Shown: positions 34,027 to 43,617, counted from the first letter of the stretch. The stretch: 64,000 nt of DNA from Alteriqipengyuania abyssalis (GCF_019857185.1 NZ_JAHWXP010000002.1:744001-808000); one strand, 5' to 3'. The notes: generated by a model from the letters alone, not told the origin. Translations and numbers: made by a program.

Positions 34027-34514
34027 CTAGTCCTATACGTGTAGGATCGGCTGCGGTTTCGCAACCGCACGCAGGCTCCGGCGGGGTTTCCTACTGCGAT
34101 CCGCTCTGCGATGATCCGCGCGGCGCTCCTTCGGGAGCGATCGCCGTTCGGAAAAGAGGCCGCAAAGGTGGCGATGTGTCACCCCGGGGTGAGAGGTGGT
34201 GCTGGAAAAGGTTTGATTGTCAGGGACTTGGGGCGGCTGCCACCAGGCTTGGTCCAGGGTGACACATGGGTGACGCGTGTCACCCTGTCGCCTAGGGAGA
34301 AACCTTTGCCTGAACCGGGCCGTGACCGGCTCGGCGCAATGGCTTGCCGGGCGGCGAATCGCTTGCATTTCGCGGCAAAATCGCTATCTGCGCCGCTTCC
34401 CGAGCACAGCTTTGGAAAACCCCATGCGGGAGGCGATCCCTGGATCGCCGCTCACCGCTTACCATGAGCGTGGCGCGAAATCGCCCACGCGACAGTGAGA
34501 AAAGGAGGCCTCTC
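34027..34514. other. 488-base intergenic region before rplK
   Basis: It holds no convincing gene. It contains a perfect 14-base palindrome TCACCCCGGGGTGA (34179-34192), an inverted repeat GGGTGACAC / GTGTCACCC (34257-34265 and 34277-34285) with a second GGGTGAC copy inside the spacer, a candidate promoter at 34363-34390, and a ribosome site AAAGGAGG before rplK. The repeated TCACCC/GGGTGA element may be a protein-binding site or form leader structures; both lie upstream of the promoter proposed here. Confidence 0.5.
34363..34390 (+). promoter_or_regulatory. Candidate promoter for rplK-rplA
   Basis: TTGCAT, 16 bases, TATCTG. It would give a leader of about 115 bases, long enough for the L1 autoregulatory structures known before rplK in other bacteria, although I could not identify one with certainty. 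Confidence 0.45.
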
Positions 34515-34946
34515 ATGGCCAAGAAGATCGAAGGTTACATCAACCTTCAGGTGCCCGCCGGCACCGCCAACCCCTCGCCGCCGATCGGCCCTGCGCTGGG
34601 TCAGCGCGGCGTGAACATCATGGAATTCTGCAAGGCGTTCAACGCCGCGACGCAGGACCTTGAAAAGGGCGCTCCGATCCCGACCAAGATCACGGTCTAT
34701 GCGGATCGCAGCTTCACCTTCGTTACCAAGTCGCCGCCCGCCAGCTTCCTCATCAAGAAGGCGATGAAGATCAAGTCGGGCTCCAAGGAGCCGGGCAAGA
34801 ACATCATCGGCTCGATCAAGGTCAGCCAGCTGGCCGAGATCGCGGAGACCAAGATGAAGGATCTCAACGCGAACGACATCGACCAGGCGGTCAAGATCAT
34901 CGCCGGTTCCGCCCGTTCGATGGGCATCGAAGTGGTGGAGGGCTAA
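34515..34946 (+). CDS. rplK: Ribosomal protein uL11
   Basis: A 143-residue protein. The start [16 protein letters not shown] and the proline switch [20 protein letters not shown] are diagnostic, and the C-terminal rRNA-binding domain has [16 protein letters not shown]11 binds the GTPase-associated region of 23S rRNA. The ATG follows AAAGGAGG. It is coupled to rplA, three bases downstream. Confidence 0.98.
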   Translation: MAKKIEGYINLQVPAGTANPSPPIGPALGQRGVNIMEFCKAFNAATQDLEKGAPIPTKITVYADRSFTFVTKSPPASFLIKKAMKIKSGSKEPGKNIIGSIKVSQLAEIAETKMKDLNANDIDQAVKIIAGSARSMGIEVVEG

Positions 34947-34949
34947 CCG

Positions 34950-35645
34950 ATGGCTACTTTGAGCAAGAAGCAGAAGACGCTGACCGAGAAGCTGGACGCC
35001 GAAAAGCTGTACACCTTCGATGAAGCGCTTTCGACGCTGCGCGAGCACAAGGCGAAGTTCGACGAGACCGTCGAAGTCGCGATGAACCTCGGCGTCGATC
35101 CGCGCCACGCCGACCAGATGGTCCGCGGCATGGTCTCGCTCCCCTCGGGCACCGGCAAGACCGTTCGCGTCGCCGTGTTCGCCAAGGGCGACAATGCCGA
35201 CAAGGCTCTGGCCGCCGGTGCCGACAAGGTCGGCGCGGAAGACCTCATGGAAGACATGCAGGCCGGCAACCTCGATTACGACCGCGTGATCGCGACGCCC
35301 GACATGATGGGTGTCGTCGGTCGCCTCGGTAAGGTGCTGGGCCCCAAGGGTCTGATGCCGAACCCGAAGCTGGGCACCGTGACCCCGAACGTGGAACAGG
35401 CCGTGAAGGACGCCAAGGGCGGCCAGGTCGAATTCCGCGTCGAGAAGATGGGCATCATCCACTCGGGCCTCGGCAAGCTGTCGTTCAAGGACGAAGAGCT
35501 GAAGACCAACTTCAAGGCCTTCACCGATGCGATCGTCAAGGCGAAGCCCTCGGGCGCGAAGGGCAAGTACGTCAAGAAGGTCACCCTGACCTCCTCGATG
35601 GGCCCGGGCCTGAAGATCGACCTGAGCGAAGTCGAAGGCGCGTAA
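34950..35645 (+). CDS. rplA: Ribosomal protein uL1
   Basis: A 231-residue protein with [24 protein letters not shown] in domain [20 protein letters not shown] (the L1 signature) in domain II and [15 protein letters not shown] at the end. It binds the L1 stalk of 23S rRNA and represses its own operon in many bacteria. A terminator follows directly, so rplJ and rplL are not in this transcript. Confidence 0.98.
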   Translation: MATLSKKQKTLTEKLDAEKLYTFDEALSTLREHKAKFDETVEVAMNLGVDPRHADQMVRGMVSLPSGTGKTVRVAVFAKGDNADKALAAGADKVGAEDLMEDMQAGNLDYDRVIATPDMMGVVGRLGKVLGPKGLMPNPKLGTVTPNVEQAVKDAKGGQVEFRVEKMGIIHSGLGKLSFKDEELKTNFKAFTDAIVKAKPSGAKGKYVKKVTLTSSMGPGLKIDLSEVEGA

Positions 35646-35672
35646 GCCTTTCACTTCTCTGGAAATTTCAGG

Positions 35673-35702
35673 AGGCCGGGGCGGAAACGCTCCGGCCTTT
35701 TG
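35673..35702 (+). terminator. Rho-independent terminator after rplA
   Basis: AGGCCGGGGCG pairs with CGCTCCGGCCT around a GAAA tetraloop, followed by TTT. It lies 28 bases after rplA and before the convergent GNAT-like gene. Confidence 0.88.
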
Positions 35703-36611
35703 CTATGCCTTGAGCAGCCTGCGCGCTGAAGCCAGCGAGCGATTGCCCTGCACCAGCGCCTTCCCCCAGGCGACGCCCGCATCGAATCCGGCGCGCGCCC
35801 CGAGCAGCATCCGGTTGGCGAGGGTCGGTCGCAGCAGCACGAAGGAACAGCAGGCAATGGCGTGCGTCCCAAACAGCGCCTTGTGCGCGCCTTCCCCCTC
35901 GGTGAAATCGAAGAACCGGAAGCGCTCTTCCTCGAACAGCATCCGCAGCGCCTCCATTTGAAGCACCGTCCCGGCGGACAGGGCCGCATGCGCGGGGTCG
36001 TAGCCGAGATGGGCATAGACCAGCGTATCCCCGCGCACCGGGAGCGACAGGTACGCGACCGGCTCGCCATGCAGGAACAGCAGGAAACAGCGCATCCGGT
36101 CCGCCGCGGCATCGGCCAGCATTGTGGCCCGCTCCTGCTCGCTATCGGGCAGCCCGGCATCGAGAAGCCGGGCCTGATAGGTCTTCTCCGACAGCGGCAG
36201 AGCCAGATCGAGGAAGCGCGAGACCTCCTTCGGCGTGGAATAGCTGCGCACATCGAGCATGCCGCCATCGGCCTGCGCGAACTTACGTGTTTTGCGCCGC
36301 AGCGTGCTGCGAGTCTTGCCCGAAAAGCGGGCGAGGTAATCGTCGAAACTGCCGTCCATCGCGATGTAGTGGCGGCGGAAATCCTCGCGTGCGCCGACGA
36401 CATGACCGGGAAAGCGTGCCGCGATAGTGTCTGCCATCGTAACCGGCGCGGACAGGACGCGCACCCCGTCCGCTGTCGGGCTCACCCCGGCGCGCGTACG
36501 ACCCGCCAGCGCGTCTTCGAGGGAAAAGGCCAGCGGAGTGAGCATACGCCTGGCCGAGAACAGCCGCCGCGCGCCCAGCGTGAAGGCGATCTGGACCGGT
36601 TCGGCGGCCAT
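35703..36611 (-). CDS. GNAT/BioF2-like acyltransferase
   Basis: A 302-residue protein. The middle carries the Acetyltransf_6 (CelD/FemAB-like) pattern: FSGKTRSTLRRKTRKFAQ, then GEPVAYLSLPVRGDTLVYAHLGYDP and GTVLQMEALRMLFEE, FFDFTEGEGAHKALFG. Such proteins transfer acyl or aminoacyl groups in polysaccharide or cell-envelope synthesis. The start is coupled to the polysaccharide deacetylase gene (TAATG), which supports a surface-glycan role; the substrate is unknown. Confidence 0.8.
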   Translation of the reverse strand: MAAEPVQIAFTLGARRLFSARRMLTPLAFSLEDALAGRTRAGVSPTADGVRVLSAPVTMADTIAARFPGHVVGAREDFRRHYIAMDGSFDDYLARFSGKTRSTLRRKTRKFAQADGGMLDVRSYSTPKEVSRFLDLALPLSEKTYQARLLDAGLPDSEQERATMLADAAADRMRCFLLFLHGEPVAYLSLPVRGDTLVYAHLGYDPAHAALSAGTVLQMEALRMLFEEERFRFFDFTEGEGAHKALFGTHAIACCSFVLLRPTLANRMLLGARAGFDAGVAWGKALVQGNRSLASARRLLKA

Positions 36612-37588
36612 TACTGCGCGCCGTAGAGCGTGTTCGAAACCGCCTGTTCGGCATAGCGCAGGCCCACCGTCCACGCGCTGGCAGGGACCGGGCGGGGCAT
36701 CTCCGATCGCCGGAAGACCCTGACCGGGGGCGATCCGGTAAAGTCCGCGGTCCACAGGCCGTCGGTCTCTGCAAGGAAGCGGCACAACCCCTCGAAGCGA
36801 TTGCGCACGACCTTGTTCACCGCGAGGCTGCGGCGGTTGACCAGCTCGAAACTGTGCGAGACGATGGTGAAGCAGGTCATCCGCCCGTCGCGGGCATGGA
36901 GCAGGGCTGCCTCCATCTCCTTCAGCGAAAGCGCGGTGATCTGCGCATGCCGCAGCCCGCCGCCGATGTCGCCGACGCAGGACACCGGCACTTCGACGAT
37001 CCCTTCGTACAGCAGCGGCTGGGTGTCGGTTGCGCGCAGGTCGAGCGCGCTTTCGCCATCGGAGATGCCGGGCGTGTGGCTGCTGTCGTAATGCAGTCCG
37101 ATCTCGTTCAGCGCGCGCAGGGTATCGCGGTTCGCACCATAATTGCCCGCACGAAAGGCAGTCGGGACCGGCGCACCCGCCGCGACCAGCGTGTCGCGCG
37201 CCCATTCGAGAATGCGGCATTGCTCCTCGAACGCGAAGTCCTTGATATTGCGGCCGGCCAGTCCCCCCAATGGTCCGCCTGCCGGGGCCAGCCCGAGCCA
37301 TTCGGTGTGGCAATGCAACTGCACCTCCTGACCCGCGGCGAGGATTGGTGCGACCACGTCCTCGATTGCGCCGACACCCCAGATCAGCGCGGGCATCGGA
37401 TCGACGAAAAACACCGCGCGCTGGCCGTATTGCTCAAGCAACTGCAGCTTGTGGGTAATCCCGGCAGGCCCATCGGGCGTGATGCAGGCGATCGAGCGTG
37501 CGAAGTTCTCCGCCCGGTCGACCCGGCATGGCCGGTGCGGCAGCGCAGCCGAATACTCGGTATCGATGGTGAGATAGACGCTGGTCAT
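36611..37588 (-). CDS. Polysaccharide deacetylase-like protein (NodB/CE4 fold)
   Basis: A 325-residue protein without a signal peptide. CE4-like blocks: LTIDTEYS with the Asp pair, AVFFVDPMPALIWG, QEVQLHCHTEW with the His-x-His metal ligands, FRAGNYGANRDTLRALNEIGLHYDSS, and a late SHSFEL. It may remove N- or O-acetyl groups from a polysaccharide precursor in the cytoplasm. It is coupled to the downstream GNAT-like gene, so the two may exchange acyl groups on the same molecule. 57 bases separate it from the CinA-type gene. Confidence 0.83.
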   Translation of the reverse strand: MTSVYLTIDTEYSAALPHRPCRVDRAENFARSIACITPDGPAGITHKLQLLEQYGQRAVFFVDPMPALIWGVGAIEDVVAPILAAGQEVQLHCHTEWLGLAPAGGPLGGLAGRNIKDFAFEEQCRILEWARDTLVAAGAPVPTAFRAGNYGANRDTLRALNEIGLHYDSSHTPGISDGESALDLRATDTQPLLYEGIVEVPVSCVGDIGGGLRHAQITALSLKEMEAALLHARDGRMTCFTIVSHSFELVNRRSLAVNKVVRNRFEGLCRFLAETDGLWTADFTGSPPVRVFRRSEMPRPVPASAWTVGLRYAEQAVSNTLYGAQ

Positions 37589-37645
37589 GGCACGCTGAGA
37601 CTAGGCATGCTTGGGTTAAGACGGGGTTCGCGTCGCCTCGCGGCG

Positions 37646-38404
37646 TCAAATCCCGCCAGCGACCGGCGCGTGGCCAGCCTCGCTCAGGCTGTCGCGCAGA
37701 TCCTTCGCGCACGCCGCCAGCGCCTGCGCGTCGGTCGATCGGATGACGAAGTTCGCCCCGACCTTGCCTTCGCGGAAGAAGGGGTAGCTGCCGATCTGGC
37801 AGTCCTCGTGTGCCTTTTCGACCTTGCGCAGCAGGCCCGCAACTTCGCTCTCGGCGGTCCAGCAGCCCATGGTTTCGCTGAGCAGCGGGGCGCCGCCTTC
37901 GAGCGTGCCGGTCAGCGCATCTAGCATCCCGGCAGTGATATGCGGGACGCCGGCCATCAGGAACACGTTGCCGATCCTGATCCCGGGTGCGCCGGACATG
38001 CGGTTGGGGATCAGTTCGGCCCCGTCGGGCACCCGCGCCATGCGCAGTCGGTCCTCGGTCAGGCCGCCGGGCTTGTCCGTATAGTAGCGTTCGAGGATCG
38101 CCCGCGCTTCGGGGTGGATCACCACCTCGCGGCCCAGCGCGGCGGCGACTGCGTCCACCGTGATGTCGTCATGGGTCGGGCCGATCCCGCCGGTGGTGAA
38201 GAGGTAGTCGTTGGCGCTGCGCAGCGCGTTCACCGCCTCCACGATCCGGTCCTGCACATCGGGGACCACGCGCACCTCGGCCAGGCGGATGCCCTGCACC
38301 TGCAACCAGGCGGCGACCTGTGCGATATTCTTGTCGTGGGTGCGGCCGGAGAGGATCTCGTCGCCGATGACGACCAGCCCTGCGGTCCAGATACGTTCGC
38401 TCAT
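37646..38404 (-). CDS. CinA N-terminal-type molybdopterin-binding protein
   Basis: A 252-residue protein of the competence/damage-inducible CinA N-terminal family: VVIGDEILSGRTHDKN at residues 11-26, FTTGGIGPTHDDIT at about 67-80 and VFLMAGVPHITAGMLD. It lacks the C-terminal nicotinamide-mononucleotide deamidase domain of full CinA. Short members are often called molybdopterin-binding proteins without a proven role. Its ATG overlaps the stop of the monooxygenase gene (ATGA). Confidence 0.88.
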   Translation of the reverse strand: MSERIWTAGLVVIGDEILSGRTHDKNIAQVAAWLQVQGIRLAEVRVVPDVQDRIVEAVNALRSANDYLFTTGGIGPTHDDITVDAVAAALGREVVIHPEARAILERYYTDKPGGLTEDRLRMARVPDGAELIPNRMSGAPGIRIGNVFLMAGVPHITAGMLDALTGTLEGGAPLLSETMGCWTAESEVAGLLRKVEKAHEDCQIGSYPFFREGKVGANFVIRSTDAQALAACAKDLRDSLSEAGHAPVAGGI

Positions 38405-39936
38405 AATGCTCTCAGGTCGTGCTGCCGGCGGTGGTCGTCCGGGCGGGTGCGGCGTCGCTCGCCGGGGGCGTGGGGCAGCGCGCGGAAGTGCAGGATACCG
38501 TCGTCGACCGGATCGCTCTTCATCTGCTTGCGGTCGACCCGGTAATCCTGATTGAGCCGCCAAGGGAAGGCGACCGCATTTTTCGGCATGATCGCCTTGG
38601 AACGCTGGATATAGCCTGACGAGAAATCGAAGATATCGTCCTCCTCCAAAGCGGCCTCGTCTGCCGCTGACAGGGCGGGCACCGCGATGTCCATCCCCCT
38701 GGCGTCCATCATCTTGAGCACATCGCACACATAGGCCGCATTGAGGTCCGCACGCAAAGTCCAGCTGGCGTTGAGATAGCCGAACACCACCGCGAGGTTC
38801 GGCAGGTTCGAGAACATGCAGCCCTTGTAGTAATAGCGCTGCGAGAAATCGACCGGATCGCCATCGACCGAGATTGCGATCTTGCCCGCCACCGCGAGCT
38901 TGAGGCCGGTCGCGGTGACGATGATGTCCGCGCGGATTTCCCGCCCGTCCTCCAGCACCACCGCGTCCTTGGCGAAGCGGGCTATCCTGCCCGTCACGAC
39001 CTCGGCCTTGCCGCTCTTGATCGCCTCGAACAGGTCGGCATCGGGCACCAGGCATAGCCGCTGGTCCCACGGGTCGTAGGGTGGGGTGAAGGCGGCCGGG
39101 TCGTACTTGTCGCCCAGATGGCCCTGCATCTTCTTGGTCAGGAATTCCTTGACCTTCTCCGGCTGGCTCTGCGCGCGCTTGAAGCCGATGTCCTGCATGA
39201 CCACGTTTTTCCAGCGGGTGATCTTGTACGCGGTCTCTTCGGGTAGGACCTTGCGGAGGAAATTGGCCAGCCCGTCGCGCGCGGGGCGGCTGAACATCCA
39301 GGTCGGCGTGCGCTGGAGCATGGTGACCTTGGCCGCCTTTTCAGCCATCGCGGGGACGATGGTGACGGCCGTAGCTCCCGACCCGATCACCACCACGTGC
39401 TTGCCCTCGTGAGACAGATCTTCGGGCCAGAACTGCGGGTGGACCACCTCGCCCTCGAACGCGCCCAGCTCGAAGCCGGGATCGTAGGGTTCGTCGTAAT
39501 CGTAATAACCCGATCCGAGATAGAGCCAGTTCGCGGTCAGCCGCTTGTGCTCGCCTTGGGCGGTGACCACGGTAACGATCCAGCGCGCGGTAGTGCTGTC
39601 GAAATCCGCGCTCTCCACCTTCAGGCCAAAGCGGATGTTTTCCCGAATGCCGCGTTCATCGACGATGCGGTTGAGGTATTCGAGGATGGAGGAGCCATCG
39701 GCGATGCTCTTCTCGTGACGCCACGGCTCGAAGACGAAGCCCAGCGTGTGCATATCGCTGTCCGAGCGCACGCCGGGGTAGCGAAACAGGTCCCATGTGC
39801 CGCCCAACCGCTCGCGCCTCTCGAGGATCGCGTAGCGCTTGTCCGGGCACTCCATCTCCAGATGCGCGGCCATCCCGATGCCGGAAATACCCGCGCCGAC
39901 GATCAGCACGTCGAAATCGGTGTCACTGCTATCCAT
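38401..39936 (-). CDS. Baeyer-Villiger-type flavin monooxygenase
   Basis: A 511-residue FAD/NADPH enzyme. An N-terminal FAD Rossmann motif (IVGAGISGIG), the BVMO fingerprint FEGEVVHPQFWP and a second nucleotide-binding motif (VVIGSGATAV) are in the expected order. These enzymes insert oxygen next to a ketone or oxidise soft heteroatoms. The last residues, DDHRRQHDLRAL, are an odd basic tail that overlaps the CinA-type gene. The natural substrate is unknown. Confidence 0.92.
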   Translation of the reverse strand: MDSSDTDFDVLIVGAGISGIGMAAHLEMECPDKRYAILERRERLGGTWDLFRYPGVRSDSDMHTLGFVFEPWRHEKSIADGSSILEYLNRIVDERGIRENIRFGLKVESADFDSTTARWIVTVVTAQGEHKRLTANWLYLGSGYYDYDEPYDPGFELGAFEGEVVHPQFWPEDLSHEGKHVVVIGSGATAVTIVPAMAEKAAKVTMLQRTPTWMFSRPARDGLANFLRKVLPEETAYKITRWKNVVMQDIGFKRAQSQPEKVKEFLTKKMQGHLGDKYDPAAFTPPYDPWDQRLCLVPDADLFEAIKSGKAEVVTGRIARFAKDAVVLEDGREIRADIIVTATGLKLAVAGKIAISVDGDPVDFSQRYYYKGCMFSNLPNLAVVFGYLNASWTLRADLNAAYVCDVLKMMDARGMDIAVPALSAADEAALEEDDIFDFSSGYIQRSKAIMPKNAVAFPWRLNQDYRVDRKQMKSDPVDDGILHFRALPHAPGERRRTRPDDHRRQHDLRAL

Positions 39937-40036
39937 CGCCCATCACTCTCCGTCTTTTTTCGCAACCTATCGCATGATTCGTCTGATGGCGAGAGGGTGG
40001 CTGACCTTGCTGCTCATCGTGGCTAGGGCGTTGACC

Positions 40037-42058
40037 ATGCCCTGCAACCCGCTCCGCTTCGCTCTTCTGGCCACCGCTGGCCTCGCCACCCCTGCACTGG
40101 CGCAGGAGGCGACCGACGACCCGCAGGACACGGTGATCGTGGTCACCGGACGCGGGCTGGAGGAAACTCCGGCAGCGCCCGCATATGGCACGGTCGAGAT
40201 CACGCGGGAGGAAATGCTGGGCACCCCGTCGGGCCGGATCGAGGAGGCGCTGGCGGGCGTCGCAGGCTTCCAGCAATTCCGCCGCTCGGACAGCCGATCC
40301 TCCAACCCGACCGCGCAGGGCGTGACGCTGCGCGCGTTGGGCGGAAATGCCACGAGCCGCGCGCTGGTGACGCTCGACGGGGTGCCGATGGCCGACCCGT
40401 TCTTCGGCTACATTCCCTTCGCGGCGCTGCTGCCCGAGCAGATCGGGCGCATTGCAGTGACCCGCGGCGGCGGCTCCGGTCCGTTCGGCGCGGGGGCGCT
40501 GGCGGGGACGATCGCGATCGAGAGCCTGTCGCCCGAGATGCAGGCTCCGCTGGGCGCGAGCGTGCTGGTGAACGATCGCGGCGGGACCGAGACGGCGGGG
40601 TCGTTCTCTCAAGTGCTTGGCACAGGCTACGCGACTGGCGCGGTGCGTTGGGATCGCGGGCCGGGGTTTTACACGGCCCCCGAGGATCAGCGAGTCGCTG
40701 CCAGCGTGCCCGCGCGGTTCGACAGCGTCTCGGGCCAGCTGCGGGCCGTCGTGCCATTGGCGAGCGATCTGGAACTGCAGGCGCGGATGCTTGCGTTCGA
40801 CGATGCACGCACGCTGCGCTTCGCCGGGGCGGACAGTTCGGCGAGCGGGCAGGACTATTCGGTCCGGCTGGTCGGGCGCGGGCGCTGGCAGGTGGATGCG
40901 CTGGGCTATGTGCAGGCACGCAACTTCTCCAACCTCGTCGTCAGCTCGACCCGCTTCGTGCCCGTGCTCGACCAGCGCAACACGCCCTCGACCGGGCTGG
41001 GCGGCAAGATCGAGGTTCGCCCGCCCGTTGGTTATGCGCATACCCTGCGCGTCGGGGTCGACTATCGCCGGGCTTCGGGCGAATTGCAGGAGACCCCGAT
41101 CAGTGCGCTCACCGGGCAAATCACCGCACGGCGGCGTGCGGGCGGGGTCACCAGCGATCTCGGGTTGTTCGTAGAGGACGACTGGGAAGTAGGACAGCTG
41201 GTCCTGACCGGCGGGCTGCGTGCCGACCGGACGGTGATCGCCAACGGGTTCTTCCGCGAGAGCAACGCAGCCGGCGTAGTGGTGACCGACACTGCCTTCG
41301 CCGACCGCAGCGACTGGACGCTGAGCTGGCGGGGCGGCGCGCTGTTGCGAGCGACGCCTTCGCTCGACCTGCGCGCTGCGGCCTATAGCGGGCTCCGGTT
41401 GCCGACGCTCAACGAGCTGTACCGTCCCTTCGTTGTCTTCCCCGTGGTGACGCAGGCCAATGCCGACCTCGCCAACGAGGAGCTGCGCGGGGTCGAGCTG
41501 GGGCTCGACTGGCGACCGCTCCAAGGGGTCGCGCTATCGCTGACCGCGTTCGACAACCGGCTGGAGAACGCGATCGCCAACTTCACCATCGCGCCCAACC
41601 TGCGCCAGCGGCGCAACCTGCCCGCGATCGAGACGCGCGGGGTCGAGGCCGGTCTTCGGGTGGCGCGGGGGCCGATCCGCTTTGACGGCAGCGTGAGCTA
41701 CTCCGACCCGCGCATCGAGGGCGAGGGGGCGTCGCTGGCGCTCGACGGCAACCGCCCGCCGCAAAGCCCGCGCTGGATGGCGGCCGGGAGCCTTGCCTAC
41801 GCCCCGTCGGATCGGACCCGCATTGTGCTTTCGCTGCGCCATGTCGGCGATCAGTTCGAGGATGACCTTGAAACCGATGTGCTGCCCGCCTTCACCACGC
41901 TGGGCGCATACGCGCAGGTGCCGCTTGTAGGACAGCTCGATCTCGTGCTGCGGGCCGAGAACCTGTTCGATGAGACTATCGTCACCCGCAATGATGGCGG
42001 CGATCTGGACCTTGGCGCGCCGCGTACGCTGTGGGCTGGGGTTCGTTACGGCTTCTGA
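40037..42058 (+). CDS. TonB-dependent outer-membrane receptor
   Basis: A 673-residue receptor. Residues 1-23 are a signal peptide (LATAGLATPALAQ), followed by a TonB box TVIVVTG and a plug with GFQQFRRSDSRSSNPTAQGV and LVTLDGVPMADPFFGYIP. The C-terminus is a barrel ending with VRYGF. The plug wording (Q.F.R.dsrs.npt.qG..lR.lGgnatSRALV) resembles cobalamin-type or hypothetical siderophore receptors; the ligand is undetermined. The ATG at 40037 is preferred; starts as early as 39839 overlap the divergent monooxygenase. It overlaps the convergent DUF421 gene by 13 bases. Confidence 0.93.
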   Translation: MPCNPLRFALLATAGLATPALAQEATDDPQDTVIVVTGRGLEETPAAPAYGTVEITREEMLGTPSGRIEEALAGVAGFQQFRRSDSRSSNPTAQGVTLRALGGNATSRALVTLDGVPMADPFFGYIPFAALLPEQIGRIAVTRGGGSGPFGAGALAGTIAIESLSPEMQAPLGASVLVNDRGGTETAGSFSQVLGTGYATGAVRWDRGPGFYTAPEDQRVAASVPARFDSVSGQLRAVVPLASDLELQARMLAFDDARTLRFAGADSSASGQDYSVRLVGRGRWQVDALGYVQARNFSNLVVSSTRFVPVLDQRNTPSTGLGGKIEVRPPVGYAHTLRVGVDYRRASGELQETPISALTGQITARRRAGGVTSDLGLFVEDDWEVGQLVLTGGLRADRTVIANGFFRESNAAGVVVTDTAFADRSDWTLSWRGGALLRATPSLDLRAAAYSGLRLPTLNELYRPFVVFPVVTQANADLANEELRGVELGLDWRPLQGVALSLTAFDNRLENAIANFTIAPNLRQRRNLPAIETRGVEAGLRVARGPIRFDGSVSYSDPRIEGEGASLALDGNRPPQSPRWMAAGSLAYAPSDRTRIVLSLRHVGDQFEDDLETDVLPAFTTLGAYAQVPLVGQLDLVLRAENLFDETIVTRNDGGDLDLGAPRTLWAGVRYGF

Positions 42059-42591
42059 AGTTCGGGCGAGGGATCGCGCACGTCGTCCACGCCTTCGAGG
42101 ATTGCTGGGTCGAGATTGGGCCCGTGCATCACCGAGATATCGCCGGTGGTCTCCAGCACTACCGCGCGCACCTCGTCGAAACTCATGGTGTTCGATTCGC
42201 GCAGCTTGGCGATGATGTCGGATCGCGACACGCGGGTCTTGCTCATCGCTTGGGTACAGAACCGGCCGTCGATCATCAGCAGTACCGGATCGTTCTGGAT
42301 CGTCTCCTCAAACGTCTCGGATTTCTTGCGGATTTTGGCGATGACGAACTGCACCGCGAACAGCGCGAACATCACGACTGCCGCCTGCGTGAAGCCCTGC
42401 CAGTCGGTCGCGCGGCCCATCCCGGCCAGCACAGTGCCGCTGGCAACGGTGATGACGAAGTCGAAATTCGTCATCTTGGAAAAGCTGCGCAGGCCGACGA
42501 TCCGGGTCAGCGCGATGACATAGACGATCCCGATCGCGGTCAGGATCGTCCCTCGGGCGATCAGGTCGTAGGTCGTATCGTCGAAGAACAT
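42046..42591 (-). CDS. DUF421 membrane protein (YetF/YcaP family)
   Basis: A 181-residue protein. Three N-terminal helices (about 12-80) contain LTRIVGLRSFSKMTNFDFVITVASGT, the DUF421 signature. The soluble C-terminal domain has NDPVLLMIDGRF and a conserved LRESNTMSFDEVRAVVLETTGDISVM. The family's function is unknown. It ends inside the last codons of the TonB receptor on the opposite strand. Confidence 0.93.
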   Translation of the reverse strand: MFFDDTTYDLIARGTILTAIGIVYVIALTRIVGLRSFSKMTNFDFVITVASGTVLAGMGRATDWQGFTQAAVVMFALFAVQFVIAKIRKKSETFEETIQNDPVLLMIDGRFCTQAMSKTRVSRSDIIAKLRESNTMSFDEVRAVVLETTGDISVMHGPNLDPAILEGVDDVRDPSPELQKP

Positions 42592-42606
42592 CAGTCCCTC
42601 CTTGCG

Positions 42607-43617
42607 CTACGCCTCCACCACCTTCTGCTCGATCGCGCCGAAGATCGAATGGCCCTTCTCGTCTTCCATCCAGATCTTCACCGTGTCGCCGGGGTGCATG
42701 AAGCGCGTTTTGGCTTCGCCGCTGGCGATGGTTTCGATCATGCGGATCTCGGCGATGCAGGAGTAACCCTTGCCGCCTTCGCTCACCGGCTTGCCGGGAT
42801 CGCCGTCGGGGCCCTGATTGGAGATCGTACCCGAACCGATGATGCAGCCCGCGCCCAGATTGCGCGTCTTGGCCGCATGCGCGACCAGATCGGCGAGGCT
42901 GAAGGTCGCGTCCTGGCCCACATCGGCGCGGCCGAAGGGATCGCCGTTATAGTCGACCATCAGCGGCAGCTGGATTACGGCGTCTTTCCACGCATTGCCC
43001 AGCTCGTCGGGCGTGATCGCGACGGGGCTGAACGCGGTCGCGGGTTTGGACTGGAAGAAGCCGAAGCCCTTGGCCAGTTCGCCGGGGATCAGGCCACGAA
43101 GGCTCACGTCATTGACCAGCATCAACAGCTTGATGTGGTCGGCTGCTTCGTCGGAAGAGACGCCCATCGGCACATCGTCGGTGATGCAGGCGATCTCGCC
43201 TTCCATGTCGCAGCCCCAGCTGGTGTCCTTGAGCGGGATGTCGGCACGTGGGGGGAGGAAGTCGTCGCTGCCGCCCTGGTACATCAGCGGGTCGTGATAG
43301 AAGCTCTCGGGCACCTCGGCGCCGCGCGCCTTCCTCACCAGTTCGACGTGGTTGATGTAGGCGCTGCCGTCGGCCCACTGGTAGGCGCGCGGCAGCGGCG
43401 AGTGCGCCTCGCGCTCGTGGAACCGCTCGCAGGGAACGGCTTCGTTGTTCACGTCGCGGTAGAGCGCTTCGAGCTTGGGCGCGATATTCGCCCAGTCGTC
43501 CAGCGCGTCCTGCATGGTCGCCGCGATATTGTCCGCCGCGCAGTAGCGGGTGATGTCTTTCGAGACGACCACCAGCTTGCCGTCGCGCGTTCCGTCATTG
43601 AGCGTGGCGAGTTTCAT
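42607..43617 (-). CDS. Fumarylacetoacetate hydrolase family protein
   Basis: A 336-residue protein with the FAH fold: YHDPLMYQGGSDDFLPPRADIPL at the active site, then WGCDMEGEIACITDDVPMG carrying the metal-binding Asp and Glu residues, NDVSLRGLIP, and IGSGTISNQGP. It would cleave fumarylacetoacetate to fumarate and acetoacetate. The coupled upstream gene is maleylacetoacetate isomerase, so the last two steps of tyrosine degradation are together; hppD and hmgA are absent from the window. It is shorter than classic FAH (about 420). Confidence 0.92.
   Translation of the reverse strand: MKLATLNDGTRDGKLVVVSKDITRYCAADNIAATMQDALDDWANIAPKLEALYRDVNNEAVPCERFHEREAHSPLPRAYQWADGSAYINHVELVRKARGAEVPESFYHDPLMYQGGSDDFLPPRADIPLKDTSWGCDMEGEIACITDDVPMGVSSDEAADHIKLLMLVNDVSLRGLIPGELAKGFGFFQSKPATAFSPVAITPDELGNAWKDAVIQLPLMVDYNGDPFGRADVGQDATFSLADLVAHAAKTRNLGAGCIIGSGTISNQGPDGDPGKPVSEGGKGYSCIAEIRMIETIASGEAKTRFMHPGDTVKIWMEDEKGHSIFGAIEQKVVEA

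Noticed and set aside
34111-34467. A 118-codon frame in the long gap before rplK
   Set aside because: It runs through palindromes and the candidate promoter, has no ribosome site and a Pro/Arg/Gly-rich product.
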